The translations under genes and the position numbers were made by a program. Of a stretch of DNA of 64,000 nt, positions 49,001 to 50,807 are shown in pieces. The number at the start of each line of letters is the position of its first letter. Position 1 is the stretch's first letter. Origin of the DNA: Trochalopteron elliotii (Eukaryota > Chordata > Aves > Passeriformes > Leiothrichidae); the NCBI GenBank assembly GCA_024734555.1, contig JANPWX010000451.1, positions 218,221 through 282,220 on the forward strand, written 5' to 3'. The notes below the pieces were generated by a model, which ran no database searches, was not told where the DNA came from, and saw only the letters and a program-made list of their open reading frames with translations.

Positions 49001-50807
49001 GTGCTTTTAAACAGTATTTAAAAAAAATACCTTTTAAGATGACTTCAGGGACCTTGCTGCAAATTTGAGGGAACATCAACCCAAACCAGCAGCAGTAAAC
49101 TGTTGGAGTCCAGGGCATCCCTTTGGATGACCTGGGACCCGAGGAAGGGAGTTTGAACCCTGGACAAGGGGTTGTGGAGCCAGTCCAGGGGGGTTGGAGA
49201 CCTTGGCACAGAGCCCAGGAAGACACTGGCTTTGATTTTAGTCCATGGGAGAGGCTTCCAACACTGAGAGAGGAATTACAAACCACAAAGGTGTGAAAAC
49301 AGTAGTTCAGCCTAGCACAGGGTGGGGTGGAAAACTTTGTAGTTTTGGGGTTCTTAGAATGGAGGTGAATGGGGGACAAGATGGAGGATTTAGGGCGCTG
49401 CCCTGGGTTCTTCTCCTTCTCCCTTGGCCTCCATCTTCTGATGTGATGATGGCACAAAGTAGTTTAAGGGGATTGGGTCAAAGTAGAAATGACCCTTCTG
49501 GTATAGGTAATAGGCATTGGCATGAAATTGTAAATAACAGACAGGTAGTTATCTGCATAAGAGGAAAGCAACTCCCCCTGTGCAGGCAGTTGCCTCATGT
49601 CCCACACCCTGTTCTGATCTCGGCTGGGTGCAGAGAAAATTTTGAGATATCAAATAATAAACAACATGAGAATCCTTGGAAAACAAGACCTTGGAGACTC
49701 TGCTTCTTTCTTGCGACATGCCTCAGGGCTTTCAGAGGGCAAAGGACTTTTAACAACCTGGATCTCAGGTGAGAAACCAAACCCGAGAGTAAACTGCAAC
49801 TGTTCCTTCATAACTAGCAAGCTTTTAAAGCCACAAAATACATGACTTGAGAGAACCTGCCTTTCAGAACTAAGAATTGATTTCCCAATACCTTTTACAG
49901 CTTCTTCAAGCATTATAGCACCATAAGCAACTTGTAAACTTCAGAGTTTACAATTCATACATTACTGATGCTTCACAGCCTCCCTCAAAAACCAAATTAA
50001 AGCACAGCCTTTTAACACAGATTGGAAACAGAGAAGCAAACCAGAACCACTTAACAACTTCTATTCTTCCAAGAGATTACAACACTCCTTTAGTCTGCCA
50101 TCAGGCATGACTGAAAAACTGTCTTGTACTCCCAATTATACACCAGTTTTTGGGTGTGGTGCCTCCGTAACACTCCTAACCCCAGCCAAAGTACTGAATA
50201 AGAAGAGTCAAATTCAGATCTCATGCAATATAAGCATTTCACCAGGGAAAAACAACCACTTATACAAGCATGGTACAGCAGATATTGAGATGACAGCTTG
50301 CTTTTATGAATGGAAAATAACCAGCACAAGGAAAAAAGAGTCAGTAATTTAACTCTGAAAAGATGTAACTCCCACGATTATTAGAACATAAAGAAACATG
50401 TGCACCACTTTTTGAAAAAAAAAATTAAGTAAACAAATTACTTTAGAGAGAAAGAAAAGAGATCAATGTTGTTTTTACAGCATTGGGTAGAACAGTTCAC
50501 TGTTAACCCCTTTCCCAGAGATGTGATTGTTGTGCAGGGTGCAAATAAACAGCAGCAAGATTAAAGTGAAAGACACAAGTGGCCAACATTCTGTCTGTGA
50601 CACCCTCTGAACAATCTGTGTAATTGTGAAAGGGAACTTACCCAGTCTTGCCAGGTAGGTGGATGCAATTAGGCACTTGCCCAAAGACTCCTCCCGCTTG
50701 TAGGGTATGGACCAGTGATCTGTCAAAACTCTGCTCTCCAGTTCATACAAGTTGGTTGTTGGAAACTCAATCCCTTCACCAGAGCAATTCCCATTTTCAT
50801 CATTTTT
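3979..50807 (-). CDS. USP24: USP24, ubiquitin-specific protease 24 (66 visible coding exons; exon 1 not visible, exon 16 not found)
   Basis: USP24 is a very large cysteine protease that removes ubiquitin from proteins; it is closest to USP9X. I assigned each exon from its translation, AG acceptor, GT (twice GC) donor and phase. Joined, the exons give 2,495 codons plus TAG with no frameshift. Order in visible residues: helical-repeat region (1 to about 815), ubiquitin-like segment and Ser-rich linker (about 816-942), more helical region (943-1550), USP catalytic domain (1551 to about 1942) and helical C-terminal region with acidic tail (to 2495). The nucleophile Cys is 1573 (codon 19035-19037) and the catalytic His is 1845 (codon 16654-16656). 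Human USP24, from memory, is 2,620 residues with C1698 and H1970; the constant offset of 125 means only N-terminal sequence is missing. The gene looks functional. Introns not listed separately hold nothing I can identify. Confidence 0.97.
4199..4309 (-). CDS. USP24: USP24 exon 67
   Basis: 111 nt, phase 0 at both ends, visible residues 2439-2475. It encodes [17 protein letters not shown] and then a Ser/Asn/Glu-rich stretch that is probably disordered. Donor GTAAAA. Confidence 0.96.
4563..4712 (-). mobile_element. CR1 retroposon 3' fragment
   Basis: The left end carries the CR1 3' terminus in reverse complement: an ATTCTATG-type terminal motif followed by the family's GGTCTTTTCCAACCTTAA block. 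It is 5'-truncated, as most CR1 copies are, and lies in USP24 intron 66 in the same orientation as the gene. Its right edge is about 75 bp from the exon 66 donor. Confidence 0.85.
4789..4875 (-). CDS. USP24: USP24 exon 66
   Basis: 87 nt, phase 0, visible residues 2410-2438: [17 protein letters not shown] through TFQRTISAQ. Acceptor TGCAG, donor GTATGT. A CR1 fragment lies just beyond the donor. Confidence 0.96.
5612..5687 (-). CDS. USP24: USP24 exon 65
   Basis: 76 nt, visible residues 2384-2409. Its first base completes the split Lys codon from exon 64. It encodes [18 protein letters not shown] and AVQWLQKK, part of the C-terminal helical region. Donor GTAATT. Confidence 0.96.
6280..6358 (-). 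CDS. USP24: USP24 exon 64
   Basis: 79 nt, visible residues 2358-2383: [20 protein letters not shown] and LVTLAQ. Its first codon is G|CT, split with exon 63, and this phase proves the GC donor of the preceding intron. Donor GTGAGT. Confidence 0.96.
6359..8308 (-). other. USP24: USP24 intron 63, GC-AG type, about 1.95 kb
   Basis: The intron begins GCAAGTAAG at the right end and ends CCACAG at the left. I see no gene, RNA or identifiable repeat inside it. The GC donor is required by the reading frame. Confidence 0.85.
8309..8375 (-). CDS. USP24: USP24 exon 63 (GC donor)
   Basis: 67 nt, visible residues 2336-2357, [20 protein letters not shown] then LI plus one base. The exon ends ATAG and the intron starts GCAAGT, a GC 5' splice site. 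The GT four bases further in would shift the frame, so it is not the main site. Confidence 0.94.
8645..8710 (-). CDS. USP24: USP24 exon 62
   Basis: 66 nt, phase 0, visible residues 2314-2335, [20 protein letters not shown] then IL. Acceptor CACAG, donor GTAGGT. Confidence 0.96.
8962..9075 (-). CDS. USP24: USP24 exon 61
   Basis: 114 nt, phase 0, visible residues 2276-2313. It contains the hydrophobic, Cys-rich segment [17 protein letters not shown]. It is GC-richer than its neighbours, with several CpGs. Donor GTACAC is weak. Confidence 0.96.
9558..9679 (-). CDS. USP24: USP24 exon 60
   Basis: 122 nt, visible residues 2235-2275, [20 protein letters not shown] through GKPYLME. It opens on the last two bases of a split Ala codon. 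Donor GTATCT. Confidence 0.95.
10536..10638 (-). CDS. USP24: USP24 exon 59
   Basis: 103 nt, visible residues 2201-2234, [20 protein letters not shown] through SSQRNV plus one base. Donor GTAAGA. Confidence 0.96.
10962..11054 (-). CDS. USP24: USP24 exon 58
   Basis: 93 nt, phase 0, visible residues 2170-2200, [20 protein letters not shown] then [11 protein letters not shown], helix-repeat type sequence. Donor GTACAG. Confidence 0.96.
11374..11396. repeat. TA microsatellite
   Basis: A short imperfect TA dinucleotide run in USP24 intron 57, followed at once by a T run. Likely length-variable. Confidence 0.7.
11689..11805 (-). CDS. USP24: USP24 exon 57
   Basis: 117 nt, phase 0, visible residues 2131-2169, [20 protein letters not shown] through FNNFVQK. 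Leucine-rich amphipathic helices. Donor GTAAGA. Confidence 0.97.
12014..12110 (-). CDS. USP24: USP24 exon 56
   Basis: 97 nt, visible residues 2098-2130, [20 protein letters not shown] then [13 protein letters not shown]. It completes a Lys codon split with exon 55. Donor GTCAGT. Confidence 0.97.
12862..12975 (-). CDS. USP24: USP24 exon 55
   Basis: 114 nt, visible residues 2060-2097, [20 protein letters not shown] through GPEGRELV plus two bases. Donor GTAAGT, a perfect consensus. Confidence 0.96.
13060..13163 (-). CDS. USP24: USP24 exon 54
   Basis: 104 nt, visible residues 2026-2059, [20 protein letters not shown] through TYLRTKKKL plus AG of a split Arg codon. Donor GTAAGG. Confidence 0.97.
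13812..13907 (-). CDS. USP24: USP24 exon 53
   Basis: 96 nt, phase 0, visible residues 1994-2025, [20 protein letters not shown] then [12 protein letters not shown]. Start of the helical region after the catalytic domain. Donor GTAAGT. Confidence 0.97.
14930..15080 (-). CDS. USP24: USP24 exon 52
   Basis: 151 nt, visible residues 1943-1993. A Ser/Pro-rich linker ([20 protein letters not shown]) leads into basic sequence with KKGLFVEKM. The SP-rich part has several proline-directed phosphorylation-type sites and is probably disordered. Donor GTAGAG. Confidence 0.97.
15371..15512 (-). CDS. USP24: USP24 exon 51 (end of catalytic domain)
   Basis: 142 nt, visible residues 1896-1942. [15 protein letters not shown] is the last conserved USP box, where the AYMLFY strand closes the fold. 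The following [16 protein letters not shown] leaves the domain. Acceptor CCCCCCACAG, donor GTAAGT. Confidence 0.97.
16092..16216 (-). CDS. USP24: USP24 exon 50 (catalytic domain)
   Basis: 125 nt, visible residues 1854-1895. [18 protein letters not shown] is the USP box that supplies the Asn/Asp helping to position the catalytic His. It ends YRPKVYDQ plus one base. Donor GTAAGC. Confidence 0.98.
16628..16848 (-). CDS. USP24: USP24 exon 49 (catalytic His box)
   Basis: 221 nt, visible residues 1781-1853. It starts [20 protein letters not shown], passes through a Gly/Ser-rich insertion ([12 protein letters not shown]) and ends in the His box [18 protein letters not shown]. The catalytic His is the one before YYS, codon CAC at 16654-16656. 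The insertion before the His box is typical of this USP subgroup. Donor GTAACG. Confidence 0.98.
17245..17364 (-). CDS. USP24: USP24 exon 48 (catalytic domain)
   Basis: 120 nt, phase 0, visible residues 1741-1780. It contains [20 protein letters not shown], the conserved L-x-L-x-RF strand of USPs. Donor GTAAGA. Confidence 0.98.
17679..17820 (-). CDS. USP24: USP24 exon 47 (second CxxC)
   Basis: 142 nt, visible residues 1693-1740. [16 protein letters not shown] is the USP box 'L..L..F...E', followed by [11 protein letters not shown], which gives the second Cys pair of the fingers zinc ribbon. Donor GTATTG. Confidence 0.98.
18032..18114 (-). CDS. USP24: USP24 exon 46 (first CxxC)
   Basis: 83 nt, visible residues 1666-1692, [20 protein letters not shown] then ICKDCPH. 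ICKDC gives the first Cys pair of the zinc ribbon. Donor GTAATG. Confidence 0.98.
18326..18424 (-). CDS. USP24: USP24 exon 45 (QQDAYEFF box)
   Basis: 99 nt, phase 0, visible residues 1633-1665. [20 protein letters not shown] then [13 protein letters not shown] is the conserved USP box 2, which lines the active site. Donor GTAAAA. Confidence 0.98.
18630..18755 (-). CDS. USP24: USP24 exon 44 (catalytic domain)
   Basis: 126 nt, phase 0, visible residues 1591-1632, [20 protein letters not shown] through YYVPENFWK. It joins the Cys box to the QQDAYEFF box. Donor GTATTG. Confidence 0.97.
18984..19103 (-). CDS. USP24: USP24 exon 43 (catalytic Cys box)
   Basis: 120 nt, phase 0, visible residues 1551-1590. 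[20 protein letters not shown] is the USP Cys box, and the nucleophile Cys is codon TGT at 19035-19037, visible residue 1573. The box is intact, so the enzyme should be active. It matches USP24 better than USP9X ([12 protein letters not shown] against GATCYMNSVIQ as I recall USP9X). Donor GTAATT. Confidence 0.99.
19197..19452 (-). mobile_element. CR1 retroposon fragment
   Basis: A reverse-oriented CR1 3' region lying in USP24 intron 42, same orientation as the gene. It shows the GGTTTGAGTTGGAAGGGACC end block, the CCAGCCTGGCCTTGGACACT block and GGGCACCCTGTGCCAGGGCC further in. The left edge is about 95 bp from the acceptor of exon 43, so it sits just upstream of the exon carrying the catalytic Cys. 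Confidence 0.9.
19820..19964 (-). CDS. USP24: USP24 exon 42
   Basis: 145 nt, visible residues 1502-1550, [20 protein letters not shown] through PALTKEFD. It completes a Lys codon split with exon 41. Donor GTAAGC. Confidence 0.97.
20113..20136. repeat. T/CTTT-rich simple repeat
   Basis: A T run followed by CTTT units in USP24 intron 41. On the transcribed strand it is A/GAAA-rich. Confidence 0.7.
20831..20948 (-). CDS. USP24: USP24 exon 41
   Basis: 118 nt, visible residues 1463-1501, [20 protein letters not shown] through ISQQDFHP plus two bases. Donor GTAAAA. Confidence 0.97.
21198..21389 (-). CDS. USP24: USP24 exon 40
   Basis: 192 nt, visible residues 1399-1462, [20 protein letters not shown] through [11 protein letters not shown] plus one base. 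Helical region before the catalytic domain. Donor GTGAGT. Confidence 0.97.
21777..21838 (-). CDS. USP24: USP24 exon 39
   Basis: 62 nt, visible residues 1378-1398, [19 protein letters not shown] then T plus one base. Donor GTAAGT follows a T, so the exon ends ACAT. Confidence 0.95.
22249..22409 (-). CDS. USP24: USP24 exon 38
   Basis: 161 nt, visible residues 1325-1377, [20 protein letters not shown] through TSIMRGINQ plus AG. Donor GTAAGT. Confidence 0.97.
23145..23215 (-). CDS. USP24: USP24 exon 37
   Basis: 71 nt, visible residues 1301-1324, [20 protein letters not shown] then PSAE. Donor GTGAGA. Confidence 0.97.
23757..23912 (-). CDS. USP24: USP24 exon 36
   Basis: 156 nt, visible residues 1249-1300, [20 protein letters not shown] through [10 protein letters not shown] plus one base. 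The acceptor follows a long T-rich tract. Donor GTATGG. Confidence 0.97.
24197..24356 (-). CDS. USP24: USP24 exon 35
   Basis: 160 nt, visible residues 1196-1248, [20 protein letters not shown] through RNRLSSS plus one base. Donor GTGGGT. Confidence 0.97.
25222..25450 (-). CDS. USP24: USP24 exon 34
   Basis: 229 nt, the longest coding exon here, visible residues 1119-1195. It includes [20 protein letters not shown], a basic Ser/Arg stretch with RQxS-type sites that look like basophilic kinase targets (inference). Donor GTGAGG. Confidence 0.97.
25604..25699 (-). CDS. USP24: USP24 exon 33
   Basis: 96 nt, visible residues 1087-1118, [20 protein letters not shown] through SICLQLA plus AG. Acceptor TTTTTAAG, donor GTATGT. 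Confidence 0.97.
26438..26535 (-). CDS. USP24: USP24 exon 32
   Basis: 98 nt, visible residues 1055-1086, [20 protein letters not shown] through NFLRAGGL plus AG. Donor GTTAGA is weak, but the phase into exon 33 (AG|T, Ser) requires it. Confidence 0.95.
26536..28840 (-). other. USP24: USP24 intron 31, about 2.3 kb
   Basis: Mostly AT-rich sequence without a gene. It holds the A/C-rich low-complexity tract at 27127-27240, which is G-rich in the transcript. No identifiable transposon. Confidence 0.7.
27127..27240. repeat. A/C-rich low-complexity tract (G/T-rich in the transcript)
   Basis: Runs of A and C on the plus strand. The part 27206-27237 gives five runs of three or more G on the minus strand with loops of 1-6 nt, which fits a G-quadruplex motif in the nascent USP24 RNA. 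Confidence 0.75.
28841..28996 (-). CDS. USP24: USP24 exon 31
   Basis: 156 nt, phase 0, visible residues 1003-1054. A Ser/Lys-rich linker ([20 protein letters not shown]) precedes [20 protein letters not shown]. Donor GTAAGA. Confidence 0.97.
29111..29135. repeat. Perfect 10-bp inverted repeat with 5-nt loop
   Basis: TAAGTCAATA at 29111-29120 and its exact reverse complement at 29126-29135, in USP24 intron 30. It could form a small hairpin. No function is implied. Confidence 0.7.
29260..29353 (-). CDS. USP24: USP24 exon 30
   Basis: 94 nt, visible residues 971-1002, [20 protein letters not shown] then [12 protein letters not shown]. Donor GTATGG. Confidence 0.97.
29496..29581 (-). CDS. USP24: USP24 exon 29
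   Basis: 86 nt, visible residues 943-970, [20 protein letters not shown] then QLANLEEP plus AG. Donor GTAAGC. Confidence 0.97.
30188..30358 (-). CDS. USP24: USP24 exon 28 (end of ubiquitin-like segment, Ser-rich linker)
   Basis: 171 nt, phase 0, visible residues 886-942. [20 protein letters not shown] completes the ubiquitin-like segment, then a linker of Ser, Thr and Gly (from [16 protein letters not shown]) follows. The linker is low-complexity and should be disordered. Donor GTACAG. Confidence 0.97.
30438..30536 (-). CDS. USP24: USP24 exon 27 (ubiquitin-like segment)
   Basis: 99 nt, phase 0, visible residues 853-885, [20 protein letters not shown] then [13 protein letters not shown]. The pattern of an alpha-helix followed by a strand matches a ubiquitin-like fold, as in USP9X and USP34. 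Donor GTATGT. Confidence 0.97.
30915..31025 (-). CDS. USP24: USP24 exon 26 (start of ubiquitin-like segment)
   Basis: 111 nt, phase 0, visible residues 816-852, [20 protein letters not shown] then [17 protein letters not shown], which forms the first two strands. Donor GTAGGT. Confidence 0.97.
31187..31253 (-). CDS. USP24: USP24 exon 25
   Basis: 67 nt, visible residues 793-815, [20 protein letters not shown] then TIE. Donor GTAAGA. Confidence 0.96.
31627..31790. repeat. G/T-rich low-complexity tract
   Basis: TTTTGG-type runs on the plus strand in USP24 intron 24, so the transcript is A/C-rich here. No coding or transposon signal. Confidence 0.6.
31959..32074 (-). CDS. USP24: USP24 exon 24
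   Basis: 116 nt, visible residues 755-792, [20 protein letters not shown] through ATSVQSPY plus AG. Ala/Thr-rich. A second AG lies 4 nt inside the exon start; the first one keeps the frame. Donor GTAGGC. Confidence 0.95.
32253..32306 (-). CDS. USP24: USP24 exon 23
   Basis: 54 nt, phase 0, visible residues 737-754, [19 protein letters not shown] short in-frame exon that could be skipped without a frameshift. Donor GTAAAA. Confidence 0.96.
32461..32601 (-). CDS. USP24: USP24 exon 22
   Basis: 141 nt, phase 0, visible residues 690-736, [20 protein letters not shown] through [10 protein letters not shown]. Donor GTAGGC. Confidence 0.97.
33470..33546 (-). CDS. USP24: USP24 exon 21
   Basis: 77 nt, visible residues 664-689, [20 protein letters not shown] then RQGTQL. 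Donor GTGAGT. Confidence 0.97.
33793..33904 (-). CDS. USP24: USP24 exon 20
   Basis: 112 nt, visible residues 627-663, [20 protein letters not shown] through SYEITMN plus one base. Donor GTGAGA. Confidence 0.97.
34411..34542 (-). CDS. USP24: USP24 exon 19
   Basis: 132 nt, phase 0, visible residues 583-626, [20 protein letters not shown] through [11 protein letters not shown]. Donor GTAAGA. Confidence 0.97.
35209..35358 (-). CDS. USP24: USP24 exon 18
   Basis: 150 nt, phase 0, visible residues 533-582, [20 protein letters not shown] through VDGRYTYRE. Donor GTACCG. Confidence 0.97.
35963..36070 (-). CDS. USP24: USP24 exon 17
   Basis: 108 nt, phase 0, visible residues 497-532, [20 protein letters not shown] then [16 protein letters not shown]. 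It follows exon 15 in the same phase, so omission of exon 16 keeps the frame. Donor GTAAGG. Confidence 0.97.
36071..37901 (-). other. USP24: USP24 intron region between exons 15 and 17, about 1.8 kb
   Basis: Mammalian USP24 has a short exon 16 here. I could not find its coding sequence. A 45-nt in-frame candidate with plausible splice sites lies at 36633-36677 but encodes something different. A tandem 10-bp duplication (TAAAAGGGCA twice) is at 36441-36460. Otherwise nothing recognisable. Confidence 0.6.
36441..36460. repeat. Tandem duplication of a 10-bp unit
   Basis: Two exact adjacent copies of TAAAAGGGCA. A small local duplication with no obvious role. Confidence 0.7.
37902..38063 (-). 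CDS. USP24: USP24 exon 15
   Basis: 162 nt, phase 0, visible residues 443-496, [20 protein letters not shown] through KCIEDIKR. The donor GTTGGT is weak, which fits a region of variable splicing around exon 16. Confidence 0.96.
38165..38260 (-). CDS. USP24: USP24 exon 14 (GC donor)
   Basis: 96 nt, phase 0, visible residues 411-442, [20 protein letters not shown] then [12 protein letters not shown]. The exon ends AAG and the intron opens GCAAGT, the classic strong GC donor. Exon 15 then begins with Val in frame. The intron is only 101 bp. Confidence 0.95.
38730..38837 (-). CDS. USP24: USP24 exon 13
   Basis: 108 nt, phase 0, visible residues 375-410, [20 protein letters not shown] then [16 protein letters not shown]. 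Donor GTAAGT. Confidence 0.97.
38838..39981 (-). other. USP24: USP24 intron 12, about 1.1 kb
   Basis: I see no exon, RNA gene or transposon. Open frames on the plus strand (for example 38952-39134) are short and unrelated to known families. Confidence 0.6.
39982..40085 (-). CDS. USP24: USP24 exon 12
   Basis: 104 nt, visible residues 340-374, [20 protein letters not shown] then [15 protein letters not shown]. Donor GTAAGC. Confidence 0.97.
40602..40716 (-). CDS. USP24: USP24 exon 11
   Basis: 115 nt, visible residues 302-339, [20 protein letters not shown] through NSVLSIALE plus one base. Donor GTAAGA. Confidence 0.97.
40717..41818 (-). other. USP24: USP24 intron 10, about 1.1 kb
   Basis: Contains the G/T-rich tract at 40853-40925 and otherwise AT-rich unique sequence. 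A plus-strand open frame at 40837-41226 begins inside the low-complexity tract and is not a credible gene. Confidence 0.6.
40853..40925. repeat. G/T-rich low-complexity tract
   Basis: Repeated TTTTTTGGG-type sequence on the plus strand in USP24 intron 10, similar in character to 31627-31790. Confidence 0.6.
41819..41977 (-). CDS. USP24: USP24 exon 10
   Basis: 159 nt, phase 0, visible residues 249-301, [20 protein letters not shown] through AKMNSLKE. The donor is GTAGGT; the GT four bases on would break the frame into exon 11. Confidence 0.96.
42711..42785 (-). CDS. USP24: USP24 exon 9
   Basis: 75 nt, phase 0, visible residues 224-248, [20 protein letters not shown] then DLKDK. Donor GTAATG. 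Confidence 0.97.
42786..43584 (-). other. USP24: USP24 intron 8, about 0.8 kb
   Basis: Unique AT-rich sequence. I see nothing functional in it. Confidence 0.6.
43585..43650 (-). CDS. USP24: USP24 exon 8
   Basis: 66 nt, phase 0, visible residues 202-223, [20 protein letters not shown] then VQ. Donor GTAAAA. Confidence 0.97.
43651..45155 (-). other. USP24: USP24 intron 7, about 1.5 kb
   Basis: AT-rich unique sequence without an exon, RNA or transposon that I recognise. A short TATA/ATAT-rich patch lies near 43858-43905. Confidence 0.6.
45156..45221 (-). CDS. USP24: USP24 exon 7
   Basis: 66 nt, phase 0, visible residues 180-201, [20 protein letters not shown] then LG. Donor GTAAGT. Confidence 0.97.
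45816..45851 (-). CDS. USP24: USP24 exon 6 (36-nt small exon)
   Basis: Only 12 codons, [12 protein letters not shown], visible residues 168-179, phase 0 on both sides. It is too short for ORF finders but joins exons 5 and 7 in frame. Acceptor TTCAAG, donor GTAGGT. Confidence 0.95.
46715..46837 (-). CDS. USP24: USP24 exon 5
   Basis: 123 nt, phase 0, visible residues 127-167, [20 protein letters not shown] through VSPISTFQK. Donor GTAAGC. Confidence 0.97.
47335..47478 (-). CDS. USP24: USP24 exon 4
   Basis: 144 nt, phase 0, visible residues 79-126, [20 protein letters not shown] through GLLGVLTM. Donor GTATTT is weak. Confidence 0.97.
47479..48916 (-). other. USP24: USP24 intron 3, about 1.4 kb
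   Basis: AT-rich unique sequence. No exon, RNA gene or identifiable transposon; short A-runs near 48684-48708. Confidence 0.6.
48917..48984 (-). CDS. USP24: USP24 exon 3
   Basis: 68 nt, visible residues 56-78, [20 protein letters not shown] then FKK. Its acceptor is only 116 bp from an inserted LTR. Donor GTAAGT. Confidence 0.97.
49101..49787 (+). mobile_element. Solo LTR of an endogenous retrovirus (antisense to USP24)
   Basis: About 690 bp, starting TGTTGGAGTCC. It has an AATAAA signal at 49656-49661 in plus orientation and about 125 bp after it, fitting a U3-R-U5 layout. A 7-bp direct repeat AGTAAAC flanks it (49094-49100 and 49788-49794), which could be the target duplication; the 3' edge lacks the usual CA, so that boundary is unsure. 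There is no internal viral sequence, so it is a solo LTR. Its base composition (GC-richer, CCATCTT and AAGATGG motifs) differs from the surrounding intron. The type resembles songbird ERV LTRs; I do not name the family. Confidence 0.75.
50642..50807 (-). CDS. USP24: USP24 exon 2 (first visible coding exon)
   Basis: 166 nt, visible residues 1-55, [40 protein letters not shown] and [15 protein letters not shown]. The acceptor CCCACAG is immediately upstream of AAA (Lys) in phase 0, so this is not the start of the protein: exon 1 must end on a complete codon. Donor GTAAGT. Confidence 0.97.

Noticed and set aside
49245..49772. 175-codon plus-strand open frame
   Set aside because: It lies inside the LTR; no viral or host protein is recognisable.
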